This document shows positions 1 through 7,490 of a stretch of DNA of 48,734 nt, piece after piece. Position 1 is the stretch's first letter. Every line of letters starts with the position of its first letter. Made by a program: the position numbers and the translations under genes. The DNA is from an uncultured Eubacteriales bacterium (lineage in GTDB: Bacteria; Bacillota; Clostridia; Oscillospirales; Acutalibacteraceae): assembly GCA_934647945.1 (NCBI GenBank), contig CAKUFK010000019.1, positions 1-48,734 of the forward strand, in the 5' to 3' direction. The notes beneath the pieces are model-generated. The model was not told where the DNA came from, searched no databases, and worked only from the letters and a program-made list of their open reading frames with translations.

Positions 1-11
1 GAAACCCCCAC

Positions 12-61
12 AAGAAAAGGCGGTACGCTACCCCTCCACGGGGCGCATACCGCCTTTTCTT
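12..61. terminator. Strong inverted repeat, probable terminator at left edge
   Basis: A 14-bp perfect stem (AAGAAAAGGCGGTA with its complement at 48-61) encloses a second inner GC stem. It lies downstream of the leftward XRE fragment, and on the minus strand the hairpin ends in TTTTCTT, so it could end that transcript or one entering from the left. Confidence 0.6.
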
Positions 62-123
62 GTTATCCAGCCCTCCTGCTGTATCGGTTGAGCAAAAGTC
101 AGCGTGGGAATGGTGTGGTATCT

Positions 124-249
124 TTAACTTTGGGAAACTCCCGTCTCCCAATAGGAGACGGTGCTGCGGTGAATATGCAGGCGTTCCCCCAGCTCTTCCT
201 GAGTCCAGCCGCGCTCTTTGCGCAGCTCCCGCAGTTTTTTCCCGATCAT
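124..249 (-). CDS. Short XRE-family HTH protein (41 aa), probably truncated
   Basis: A 41-residue leftward ORF starts at ATG 249 behind a good ribosome binding site (GGAGGGG). The translation reads as the first half of a Cro/CI-type helix-turn-helix: KKLRELRKERGWTQEEL followed by a recognition helix ending in VSYWETG. It then stops where a complete XRE domain would need about 20 more residues. It is therefore either a very small HTH protein or a decayed regulator; I favour decay with the start and ribosome binding site intact. A palindromic operator-like sequence lies 25 bp upstream, so autoregulation is possible. Function and targets cannot be told from sequence. Confidence 0.6.
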   Translation of the reverse strand: MIGKKLRELRKERGWTQEELGERLHIHRSTVSYWETGVSQS

Positions 250-273
250 AAACAGCCCCTCCTTGGAAATATT

Positions 274-289
274 AGAACTTATACGTTCT
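274..289. promoter_or_regulatory. Palindromic operator-like site AGAAC-N6-GTTCT
   Basis: The 16-bp dyad AGAACTTATACGTTCT lies between the leftward XRE fragment and the rightward XRE gene. Its arms resemble Firmicute SOS/XRE half-sites, but the 6-bp spacer differs from the usual GAAC-N4-GTTC LexA box. Most likely it is the operator of one of the adjacent XRE regulators (inference). Confidence 0.4.
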
Positions 290-360
290 ATTTTGGCTCG
301 TATGTATGTCTCCTATGATACACTGACAGCCATAAAATAGTTTAAAAGTGTGGTGACATT

Positions 361-585
361 ATGGAGCCCTCTTTCATCATCCGATGGCTGCGGGAGGATC
401 ATGATAAAACACAGGCCGAGATCGCCGCTGTCCTTGGCATAGAGCAAACCATCTACTCCCGTTATGAGAGAGGGGTCCACCCGCTTCCTCTCCGCCATTT
501 GAAGAAGCTGTGCCAGTATTACGGTGTGTCCGCCGATTATATTCTAGGGCTGCCGGACAATTTGTCGTACCCAAAATTAAAGTGA
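361..585 (+). CDS. XRE-family transcriptional regulator (74 aa)
   Basis: A compact DNA-binding protein consisting of one Cro/CI-type HTH domain. Residues 6-65 contain the five-helix pattern: IIRWLREDHDKTQAEIA, then LGIEQTIYSRYERG (recognition helix), then the typical ending LCQYYGVSADYILG. There is no effector or protease domain, so it is probably a small local repressor. The start is ATG 361; the upstream GTGGTGA is only a weak ribosome binding site. It is followed after 128 bp by a second small HTH gene. Its targets are unknown; the palindrome at 274-289 is a candidate. Confidence 0.8.
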   Translation: MEPSFIIRWLREDHDKTQAEIAAVLGIEQTIYSRYERGVHPLPLRHLKKLCQYYGVSADYILGLPDNLSYPKLK

Positions 586-713
586 TGCTACATGTGATAA
601 TTATAGGATATGTGTCTACAGGCTGCAACTATCTTTTTATTTTATCCTTAATTTATTCCGGTTCTGTTCTGGCACAAAAATCTACCAAACAATTTTACGA
701 TTGGGGTGATGGC

Positions 714-950
714 ATGTCCGAGTTCCGTCAAGGCTGGGGAACCATCCGTTTCACCCTGGCCGAGTATATGAAAGCCCACGGGATCAGCAAATCCCAGCTC
801 GCCAAACGTGCCGACCTGCAGTATACCCAGATGCTGACGTATTACAACAATACCGTCCAGCGGCCGGATGTCGGTGTCCTTTGCCGGATCTGTTATGTCC
901 TGAATTGCGGTGTGTCCGATATCCTGCATTACGACCCGCCGGAGGATTGA
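714..950 (+). CDS. Small XRE/YozG-type HTH regulator (78 aa)
   Basis: The frame is open from much further upstream, but the protein-like part starts at ATG 714 behind GGGGTGAT. The sequence IRFTLAEYMKAHGISKSQLAKRADLQYTQMLTYYN is a Cro/CI HTH, ending in LCRICYVLNCGVSDILHYDPPED, typical of the small YozG/XRE proteins that act alone. It has no ligand-binding or protease region. The gene ends 65 bp before the phosphotransferase gene on the same strand and might share its transcript. Its role as a regulator is inferred from the fold alone. Confidence 0.75.
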   Translation: MSEFRQGWGTIRFTLAEYMKAHGISKSQLAKRADLQYTQMLTYYNNTVQRPDVGVLCRICYVLNCGVSDILHYDPPED

Positions 951-1015
951 GCCGGGATGTGCCTTATTCCGGCCAGCCCTGTGAGAATGCGCACTGCTGT
1001 CGACGGAGGAGACTT

Positions 1016-1900
1016 ATGCGTATATCGGATTTCGCGGATGTGCGCCCAATTCTCAAGGGATGGTCCGGCGACAGGAAATACCGTGTGACCAGGCCGGACG
1101 GGAGCCTCTGCCTGCTCCGCACCGCCTCTGCTGACCAATATGAGCGAAAAAAAGCCGAATATGAGTGGATGGAACGGGTAGCGTCCCTCGGGGTCCCCAT
1201 CTGCCGGCCGCTGGAGTTCGGCCGGTGCGGCGAGGGGGTTTATACCCTGTTCTCCTGGGTGGAGGGGGAGGACGCCGAGCCGGTAATCCCCCGCCTGTCT
1301 GAAACGGAAGCGTCCGCCTACGGGCGGACGGCCGGCGAATATCTGCGCCGAATCCACACCCTGCCGGCCCCTGCCGATCAGGAGGACTGGAAAGCCCGTA
1401 TGGGCCGGAAAATGGACCGGAAAATCGAGATGTACCATGGCTGCCCTGAAAAAATCGATGGGGGCGAAGCTATGATCGCCTACTTGCAGGAACACCGTTC
1501 TTTGCTGGCCGGCCGCCCTCAATGCTTCCAGCACGGGGATTATCACGTCGGCAACCTGATGCTGGAAAATGGACGGCTGGTGGTCATCGACTTCAACCGC
1601 TTCGATTTCGGCGACCCGTGGGAGGAATTCAACCGCATCGTATGGTGCGCGCAGGCGAGCCCCGTTTTCGCCTCCGCTATGGTCGACGGCTATTTCGGCG
1701 GCGAACCGCCCCGGCTCTTCTGGAAGCTACTGGCGCTGTATATCGCGAGCAACACCCTCTCCTCCCTGCCCTGGGCGGTCCCGTTCGGGCAGGCCGAGAT
1801 CGACACCATGCGGAACCAGGCACGGGACGTGCTGTCCTGGTACGACCGGATGACCTGTGTCGTTCCCCGCTGGTACCGCCATACGGGGGATAAAACCTGA
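1016..1900 (+). CDS. APH-family phosphotransferase (aminoglycoside phosphotransferase-like)
   Basis: A 294-residue kinase-fold enzyme of the aminoglycoside/choline/homoserine kinase superfamily. The catalytic signature is complete: HGDYHVGN at residues 173-180 (catalytic Asp175) and the DFN metal-binding Asp192. The N-lobe has the short glycine-poor beta-sheet typical of APH proteins (RKYRVTRPDGSLCLLRT) and an ATP-pocket hinge near FSWVEGE. The start at ATG 1016 is preceded by CGGAGGAG; the upstream in-frame extension overlaps the HTH gene and is not protein-like. The substrate is unknown: many such chromosomal paralogues do not inactivate drugs, so a resistance claim would be speculative. 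Confidence 0.85.
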   Translation: MRISDFADVRPILKGWSGDRKYRVTRPDGSLCLLRTASADQYERKKAEYEWMERVASLGVPICRPLEFGRCGEGVYTLFSWVEGEDAEPVIPRLSETEASAYGRTAGEYLRRIHTLPAPADQEDWKARMGRKMDRKIEMYHGCPEKIDGGEAMIAYLQEHRSLLAGRPQCFQHGDYHVGNLMLENGRLVVIDFNRFDFGDPWEEFNRIVWCAQASPVFASAMVDGYFGGEPPRLFWKLLALYIASNTLSSLPWAVPFGQAEIDTMRNQARDVLSWYDRMTCVVPRWYRHTGDKT

Positions 1901-1947
1901 TCCGCAGCGTGCGGATGCCGCCGTATTCCGATCCGGAATGTACGGAT

Positions 1948-1990
1948 AACGCCCCTAAAGGGTTCCGGAACCCTTTAGGGGCGTTGTTTT
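1948..1990. terminator. Perfect 38-bp palindrome, bidirectional terminator
   Basis: Positions 1948-1985 form an uninterrupted dyad (AACGCCCCTAAAGGGTTCC plus its exact complement), followed by GTTTT. It lies between the convergent phosphotransferase and chromate-transporter genes and can terminate both. Confidence 0.85.
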
Positions 1991-2132
1991 AGGCCTTGGA
2001 TTTCCCCGGCCTATCCTCTTTTGCGCCTTATCCAGCCGACCGGTTTCATCCAATGGATGCCCGCTTCTACCGGACAGCCCGATCCCCTGACGCCATCGCA
2101 GGGGCCGGGCTGTCCGGTGTTCTCATGCGCTC

Positions 2133-2696
2133 TTATCCCAGACCATAGAGAAGAACGCCGGCAAGGCCGGCAGCCGCCAGCATCAGGATGGGGCTGACCT
2201 TCCATTTCCGCAAAACGAAAAAACACAGCCCGCACAGGATCACGGCCGGCCACTCTACCCCCGATACCTCACCGAACACAGATGTACCGAAAAAGGTCAG
2301 CATCAGAATGGTGGCGGCCGCCCCCATGATCAGCCCGACCGAAGCCGCCTTGAGCCCACGCAGTACCTCCGCCGCATAGAGCGAGGCGCTGTGCCGCTGA
2401 AAAAACGCGTACAGCAGCAGGGACAACGTCACCCCCGGCAGAATACAGCCAATTGTGGCCACAACGGCCCCAGGAACTCCCGCAATGCGGATCCCCACAA
2501 AGGTAGAGGTGTTGACGGCCAACGGCCCGGGCGTCATCTGGGAGATGGTAAGAATGTCGGTGAACACCCGCTGGCTGATCCATTCGTAGGTTTCCACCAC
2601 CTGCTGCTGGATGGCGGGGATCACCGCGTAGCCGCCCCCAATGCTGAACAGGCCGATCTGCAAAAACGCCAGGAACAGGCGCCAAAGCTCCATCAT
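2133..2696 (-). CDS. ChrA-family chromate transporter, second half-subunit
   Basis: A 187-residue single-domain member of the CHR (chromate ion transporter) family, which in Firmicutes often acts as two short proteins rather than one 400-residue ChrA. The CHR signature is visible: FLQIGLFSIGGGYAVIPAI near the N-terminus and the conserved SQMTPGPLAVN segment. Five to six hydrophobic stretches follow. The start at ATG 2696 overlaps the stop of the upstream partner by 4 bp (ATGA), implying translational coupling and a heteromeric transporter. The natural substrate may be chromate or another oxyanion such as sulfate; sequence cannot decide. Confidence 0.9.
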   Translation of the reverse strand: MMELWRLFLAFLQIGLFSIGGGYAVIPAIQQQVVETYEWISQRVFTDILTISQMTPGPLAVNTSTFVGIRIAGVPGAVVATIGCILPGVTLSLLLYAFFQRHSASLYAAEVLRGLKAASVGLIMGAAATILMLTFFGTSVFGEVSGVEWPAVILCGLCFFVLRKWKVSPILMLAAAGLAGVLLYGLG

Positions 2697-3259
2697 CCGC
2701 CCATCCCCCTCCTTTTCCGCCACCAGACCCGGCCGGCGCAAAGCAGGCAGCAGGCCAGCAGGACCAGGGCGACGGGAACGTGGAACAGGAAACTGGCTGC
2801 AAAGGCGGCCGGGACCATCATCGTCAGCAGCCGCGAGCGTTCCTTCAGGACCGCCCGGCACATATCCACCACGACATCCACGATCAGCGCGGCCACCCCC
2901 GCCTGCATCCCTCTCAGGATTGCCGCGATGACGACGTTCTCACAAAATGCCGTATAGAATAGGGAGATCAGCGACAGCAGCAGCAACGGCGGCAGCACCC
3001 CCGCGAGGCAGCTCACCACACTGCCGGCCACCCCGGCGACCCGATACCCCGCCAAGGCCGCCAGGTTCATGGCAATGGCTCCCGGGGCGGACTGGCCGAC
3101 GGCGGCCATCCCGAGCAGGTCGTCCTCGGTAAAGCATTGCCGGCGGGTGACAAAATATTTCCGGATCATGGGGACAACCACGTATCCCCCGCCAAAGGCA
3201 AAAGCGCTGATGAGCAGATTGACCCCGAACAGCCACAGGCAGAGCCGTGCTTTTTTCAT
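2693..3259 (-). CDS. ChrA-family chromate transporter, first half-subunit
   Basis: A 188-residue membrane protein, the partner of the gene it overlaps by 4 bp. CHR-domain hallmarks are LLISAFAFGGGYVVVPMI and the MAAVGQSAPGAIAMN motif, equivalent to SQMTPGPLAVN in the partner. Later hydrophobic segments are consistent with a six-helix half-transporter. It is transcribed leftward and divergently from a LysR regulator 114 bp away, the usual arrangement when the regulator controls the transporter. Function as an oxyanion exporter follows from the family; the specificity is not established. Confidence 0.9.
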   Translation of the reverse strand: MKKARLCLWLFGVNLLISAFAFGGGYVVVPMIRKYFVTRRQCFTEDDLLGMAAVGQSAPGAIAMNLAALAGYRVAGVAGSVVSCLAGVLPPLLLLSLISLFYTAFCENVVIAAILRGMQAGVAALIVDVVVDMCRAVLKERSRLLTMMVPAAFAASFLFHVPVALVLLACCLLCAGRVWWRKRRGMGG

Positions 3260-3373
3260 GGAAGCGGTACCCCCTTTCTCCCGACCATCTCAGTATACGG
3301 CTTGCAAACCCATCTGTAAAATGATAGAATTTCAGTGTTCACATGAATTTTTTTCATGTCTGGAGGGAGTCTC

Positions 3374-4255
3374 TTGATCCTGCGGCATATGCAGATCCTG
3401 CGCGCGGTCGCCCGGACGGGCAGCTTCACCAAGGCGGCGGAACACCTCTACCTCACCCAGTCCGCCGTCTCCCATGCCGTCCGCGACATGGAAAACCGGG
3501 CAGGGACCGCCCTGTTCGACCGGCTTCCCAAGGGCGTCCGCCTGACCCCCTGCGGGCGGCGGCTGCTCGAGGAAGCTGCCCCCATCCTGGCCGCATGGGA
3601 GAGGCTCGAAGCCCGCATGGATACGATGGAGGCGGACACCCCCCTGCATCTCGTCTCCAGCATCACCATCGCCTCCTTTTGGCTGCCCCGCCTCCTGCGG
3701 CGCTTTTCCTCGGCATGCCCGCAAACCCCCGTGGAAGTAGAGGTGGTCAGTGCCGGGGAAGCGATGGCCATCCTGCGGGAGGGCGGGGCCGACCTCGCTC
3801 TGGTGGAAGGCGCGGTCCCGCTGGGCGCTTTCCGCTGCGTCCCCTTTGCCTCTTACCGTCTGGCGGTCGTCTGCGCGCCGGGCTATCGTCCGGCCGGGGA
3901 GGCGCTGACCCTCCGGGAGCTTTGCGCCGACCGGCTGCTCCTGCGCCAAAAGGGGAGCGCCATCCGGGATACCTTCGACAGCGCGGTACTCCTGTCGGGG
4001 CTCGAGCCCCGCCCGGTCTGGACCAGCATCAATTCTACCGCCCTGATCGAGGCGGCCAAGGCCGGGCTGGGCATCACCATCCTGCCCGACCTGCTGGTTC
4101 AAAGCGCCCTCGAGGCGGGATCCCTGGTCGAGCTGAGGGTGCGGGACCTCTCGCTGCACAACGACCTCAACGCCGTCCGCCGCCGCGACCGGTATGAATC
4201 CGCCCCCTTGGCTGCCCTGCTGCGGCTCATCGGGCAGGGGGTCCCGGAGCCCTGA
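3374..4255 (+). CDS. LysR-type transcriptional regulator
   Basis: A 293-residue LysR regulator. The N-terminal winged HTH is clear (LRHMQILRAVARTGSFTKAA, then LTQSAVSHAVRDME and LFDR), followed by the two-lobed periplasmic-binding-like effector domain. I choose TTG 3374, which has GGAGGG seven bases upstream and makes the protein begin MLILRHMQ, as LysR proteins usually do; ATG 3356 would add six residues with no ribosome binding site. It is divergent from the ChrA-type pair, so it probably regulates that pair in response to an anion or oxidative signal (inference from gene order). Confidence 0.9.
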   Translation: MILRHMQILRAVARTGSFTKAAEHLYLTQSAVSHAVRDMENRAGTALFDRLPKGVRLTPCGRRLLEEAAPILAAWERLEARMDTMEADTPLHLVSSITIASFWLPRLLRRFSSACPQTPVEVEVVSAGEAMAILREGGADLALVEGAVPLGAFRCVPFASYRLAVVCAPGYRPAGEALTLRELCADRLLLRQKGSAIRDTFDSAVLLSGLEPRPVWTSINSTALIEAAKAGLGITILPDLLVQSALEAGSLVELRVRDLSLHNDLNAVRRRDRYESAPLAALLRLIGQGVPEP

Positions 4256-4348
4256 ACGGACAAGTGGCTGGACGGGGACGCCGGATCACAGCGGTTCGCT
4301 GACGCTCACCTGGCTCCCTCCGTCCCCGCCAGGCTCACCCCTACTCTT

Positions 4349-4387
4349 GACAAAGGGTGGAAACACACCGTGTTTCCACCCTTTGTC
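4349..4387. terminator. Hairpin between convergent lysR and thiT
   Basis: An 18-bp perfect stem (GACAAAGGGTGGAAACAC and its complement) with a short loop. It has no long U-tract on either strand, but its strength and its position between convergent genes suggest bidirectional termination. Confidence 0.6.
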
Positions 4388-4504
4388 GCTTATAAGGAGT
4401 GTTTTCTAGGCACGTGTCCTCGAAAACACGGATCTTAAACGAACCGCCGCCGTTTGGGCCATTGCTTGCTCGTTTTCCACTTTTTCGTCCAGCCGCTTGT
4501 CGAC

Positions 4505-5389
4505 CTATTTCTGTTCCGGACTCCGCCGCAGCGGGAGCCGCTGCCGGCTGAGGAGGACCTTCCGGATAATGAGGGCCGCCCCGGAGAGGACGAGGGCCAC
4601 GGCGGTGACGGTGATAACCAGCGTCCAGTTGCATCCGGTGATACCGGTGATGTCAAACACGCCGGTGTCCGGATTCTGCAGATGGGAGAAGATGTGGGCG
4701 GTGTCGAACACCAGGCCCGCCAGGAAGAGGACGGTGGCTGCCGCGAACAGAATCACTGCGGACAGGGGCTGACGCTCCTGCTTGGGAGCACGGCCCACCA
4801 TCTCCCGGCGGAAATCCAGCACCCCGCCGATCATGAAGGCTCCCAGGACGGTGATAATGGTTTCAGGGAGCATGTAGGTGGCATTATAGATCAGCGAGAA
4901 GGGCACGGCGCCGGCCATGGGGATGGAGATGTCCCGCCAGACCGTGATACCGGAGAGAAAATGGCAGGCATAGCGCAGCAGACAGACGAGAACGGTGCCC
5001 GCAGCCAGTTCGGCCCGCTGGCTTTTGATCTGGCCGCGGAACACCCCCGCGAGGCCCAACACCGTAAAGGCGATGACATAATCGAGGAAAAAGACCAGCA
5101 GGAAGGAGCCGGGGGTTTTGGTAAAGGCGCTCAGGGTACCGATGCCCCCCTCCACGATCTGGAGCAGGCTGAACACGAAGCCGGTGAGCAGGCCCCATTT
5201 CCAACCGTAGCGGTAGGCGATGATGACGACGGGCAGCATGCTGCAAGCGGTGATGGTGCCGCCATACGGCAGGCTGGCCAGGGGGAACAGGCAGAGCACG
5301 AAGGCGAAGGCGAGCATGACGGCGCTTTCCGTCAGCTTGAGGGCGGGGGATCCCGCGCCCCAGTGGGTGTTGCGGATGGATTTTTCCAC
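4505..5389 (-). CDS. thiT: Thiamine transporter S-component ThiT with C-terminal membrane extension
   Basis: Substrate-binding S component of an energy-coupling-factor transporter that imports thiamine (shared EcfA/EcfT genes are not in this window). It carries family motifs such as GGTITACSMLPVVIIAYRYG and YNATYMLPETIIT, which form the thiamine site. It is controlled by the TPP riboswitch and terminator directly upstream. A typical ThiT has about 180-200 residues; this one has about 294. The extra C-terminal part contains two further hydrophobic helices (SAVILFAAATVLFLAG and WTLVITVTAVALVLSG) of unknown role. I choose GTG 5389, preceded by AGAGGAAAAGAGAG; a TTG at 5434 lies only 10 bp from the terminator. 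Confidence 0.93.
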   Translation of the reverse strand: MEKSIRNTHWGAGSPALKLTESAVMLAFAFVLCLFPLASLPYGGTITACSMLPVVIIAYRYGWKWGLLTGFVFSLLQIVEGGIGTLSAFTKTPGSFLLVFFLDYVIAFTVLGLAGVFRGQIKSQRAELAAGTVLVCLLRYACHFLSGITVWRDISIPMAGAVPFSLIYNATYMLPETIITVLGAFMIGGVLDFRREMVGRAPKQERQPLSAVILFAAATVLFLAGLVFDTAHIFSHLQNPDTGVFDITGITGCNWTLVITVTAVALVLSGAALIIRKVLLSRQRLPLRRSPEQK

Positions 5390-5443
5390 GGGTGTTTCTC
5401 TCTTTTCCTCTGGATTTTCGCGCTCACGTCCCAAACGGAATGT

Positions 5444-5474
5444 AAAAAGCCCCTCCCGTTTTGGGAGGGGCTTT
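5444..5474 (-). terminator. Riboswitch-controlled intrinsic terminator of thiT
   Basis: Read leftward, a perfect stem AAAGCCCCTCCC / GGGAGGGGCTTT is followed by a U-rich run. It lies between the TPP aptamer and the thiT start, the standard expression platform for transcription attenuation when TPP is bound. Confidence 0.9.
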
Positions 5475-5529
5475 CGCCGACAAACGTCGTCCGCCGCAAA
5501 AAGTGCGGCAGCCGGGTCTCGTATGAAAA

Positions 5530-5617
5530 CATCCCTCCGCCGGTATTATCCGGATCAGGTTTCAGGGTTTGAAGCCGCGGGCTTCCTCTCAGCCGGCCTT
5601 GCGCCAGCACCCCTTGT
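5530..5617 (-). promoter_or_regulatory. TPP riboswitch (THI element)
   Basis: Read leftward, the conserved aptamer parts appear in order: GGGGTGC, GGCTGAGAGG, then CCCTGAAACCTGATC, and the closing GGAGGGAT. TPP binding should favour the downstream terminator at 5444-5474 and switch off thiT. Every core block of the family consensus is present. Confidence 0.96.
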
Positions 5618-5675
5618 TTGTGTTGTGAGGTTTGCGAATGAAAATAGTATACACGATTCGCCCGGATTTGTCAAA

Positions 5676-6434
5676 TCACGAGGGCCGGACGGTGACAACG
5701 AAACCGTCCGCGTTGTTTCCCGAAATTTCGGCGCAGCCCTGTTCGGGAAGAGGGATCACCGTCTCTTCCTCCCCGGCCGGCACCACGTAGATCCGGGTGC
5801 CGTCGGGCAGGCGGCGGGGTGAACCGGCGGAATAGGCGCCGAGGGCGGCGGTGTATTCCTCCAGCGTCAGGCCGTCCCGGGCGATCAAGGAGGCGTGAGG
5901 CGTGCCGACATAGCGGAAATGCCAGGGTTCCTGAGCCACGCCGGTGATCCCTTCCTTTCCCGCCTGATACCGTTCGATGAATCCGTAGGCGGGCGCCAGC
6001 TCCCGAAAGCGCTGACACAGACCGGCATAGGGAAACGCGGGGCGGATGAAATCGATCTCTTTTGCCGCCTTTCCCACATCGATGGCTAGCCCAGTCTGAT
6101 GTTCACTGGTGCCGGGATAGGCGATGTACTGCTTGGTAAAAACCTCTCCATTATCTTTCAGGGAGGTCGTATACAGCTCCTCCTGTTCCCGTCCGCTGCG
6201 GTAGCCGCTGACCGGGACAATCCCCTTCCCCGCCGCGCAGGCGGCGAGCAGGGCGCCGAGCGCCCGCGCGGCCGCGCGGTCCAACAGGATATCCGGAAAG
6301 CCCGGCACCGCTTCGCAGAGCCGCTCCCGCAGGGTCTCTTCCGGGAGCCGGAGGGGATGGGTGCGGTTGACCAGGATCAGAGGCCCGTCCCCGGCCGCCT
6401 GACGGGGCAGGCGGAGGACCCGACCGGCGCTCAT
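5676..6434 (-). CDS. vanXY: VanXY-type D,D-dipeptidase/D,D-carboxypeptidase (M15B)
   Basis: A zinc peptidase of family M15B that removes D-Ala-ending peptidoglycan precursors. The 252 residues match the cytoplasmic VanXY of VanG-type loci in length and motifs: SGYRS (Arg79), SEHQTGLAIDV (zinc ligands His112 and Asp119), and EPWHFRYV (Glu169, His172). There is no signal peptide or membrane anchor, which argues for VanXY rather than VanY. Its start overlaps the vanG stop by 4 bp (ATGA), so the two are translationally coupled. The expected vanT serine racemase does not follow; the next genes downstream are the riboswitch-controlled thiT and lysR. The assignment as VanXY is strong by motif and context; the clinical phenotype is untested. 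Confidence 0.88.
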   Translation of the reverse strand: MSAGRVLRLPRQAAGDGPLILVNRTHPLRLPEETLRERLCEAVPGFPDILLDRAAARALGALLAACAAGKGIVPVSGYRSGREQEELYTTSLKDNGEVFTKQYIAYPGTSEHQTGLAIDVGKAAKEIDFIRPAFPYAGLCQRFRELAPAYGFIERYQAGKEGITGVAQEPWHFRYVGTPHASLIARDGLTLEEYTAALGAYSAGSPRRLPDGTRIYVVPAGEEETVIPLPEQGCAEISGNNADGFVVTVRPS

Positions 6435-7489
6435 GCCGGTTCCTCCGCCAGGGTAATCAGCCGCTCGGCAATGGCGGAGAAAGGCATTCCCGCCGCCTCC
6501 AGCATTTTGGGATACCGGCTGTGGGCCGTGAACCCTGGAATGGTGTTGATTTCATTGAATACCACGTCCCCGGCGGGGGTCAGGAACATGTCCACCCGGG
6601 CGAAGCCGCGGCAGCCCAACGCCTGATAGAGCACCGCCGCCGTGCCACGGATCTTGTCGCGGCTTTCGGGGGAAATGCGGGCGGGCAGACGGATTTCGGC
6701 GGTGCGGTTGCCGTATTTTTCCTCGTAATCCAGCCAGCGTTCCCCCAGCGCCACTTCATCCACCTCGCCGATGAACAGTTCCCGGTTGCCTATGACCGCG
6801 CAGCCGACCTCGAAGCCGGGGATCTCCTCCTCCACCACCGCCTTGGAGTCGAAGGCAAAGGCCAGCTCCACCGCCGCGGTGAGCTCGTCGGCCCGTTCCA
6901 CCCGGGTGATGCCATAGGAGGAGCCCGCGTTGGCGGGCTTGACAAACAGGGGATAGAGAAGCCCGGCGGCCCGTTCCAGGGGGGATCCCTCCTCCCCTTT
7001 ATAAAGCGTGACCGAGCGGGGGACCCGTACCCCGGCCGCCGCCGCCAGGGTATGGGCGACCTCCTTGTCCATGCAGGCGGCGGAGCCCAATACGCCGCAG
7101 CCCACATAGGGGATGCCGGCCAGCTCGCACAGCCCCTGGACGGTACCGTCTTCGCCATTGGCGCCGTGGAGCATGGGAAACACCACGTCCACCCGCACCG
7201 GACGGACGCCGGCCTCATCCCACTCCAGCAGGCCGTGAACCGACCGGTCGGGAGACAGAGAGGCCCGGATAAGGGGCCTCTCTGTCCAGTGCCCCGCTTC
7301 GATATCGTCGGCGGAACAGGCACAGCGGAACCACTCGCCGCGGCGGGTGATCCCGACCGGGATCACGTCGTACCGCGCGGGATCCAACCCACGCAGCACA
7401 GCCGCGGCGGAGCAGAGGGAGACTTCGTATTCGGGCGAGCACCCTCCAAAGAGGAGGGCGACGGTTTTCTTCTGATCTGCGGTTGTCAT
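6431..7489 (-). CDS. vanG: VanG-like D-alanine--D-alanine/D-serine ligase
   Basis: An ATP-grasp ligase of 352 residues that joins D-Ala to D-Ala or D-Ser for cell-wall precursors. Features shared with VanG ligases include VALLFGGCSPEYEVSL at the start, VFPMLHGANGEDGTVQG, VKPANAGSSYGI, GFEVGCAVIGN, and the omega-loop EKY rather than the His found in D-Ala-D-Lac ligases. The C-terminal NEINTIPGFTAHSRYPKM completes the active site. It lies between vanW and vanXY exactly as in vanG operons, with a 1-bp gap and a 4-bp overlap. Context supports a D-Ala-D-Ser ligase, but a housekeeping Ddl role cannot be excluded because serine racemase and the VanRS sensor genes are absent. Confidence 0.85.
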   Translation of the reverse strand: MTTADQKKTVALLFGGCSPEYEVSLCSAAAVLRGLDPARYDVIPVGITRRGEWFRCACSADDIEAGHWTERPLIRASLSPDRSVHGLLEWDEAGVRPVRVDVVFPMLHGANGEDGTVQGLCELAGIPYVGCGVLGSAACMDKEVAHTLAAAAGVRVPRSVTLYKGEEGSPLERAAGLLYPLFVKPANAGSSYGITRVERADELTAAVELAFAFDSKAVVEEEIPGFEVGCAVIGNRELFIGEVDEVALGERWLDYEEKYGNRTAEIRLPARISPESRDKIRGTAAVLYQALGCRGFARVDMFLTPAGDVVFNEINTIPGFTAHSRYPKMLEAAGMPFSAIAERLITLAEEPA

Positions 7490-7490
7490 G

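Noticed and set aside
4454..5572. A 372-codon rightward open frame opposite thiT
   Set aside because: It is antisense to a clear thiT with riboswitch, has His/Gln/Gly-biased composition typical of GC-rich antisense frames, and no ribosome binding site.
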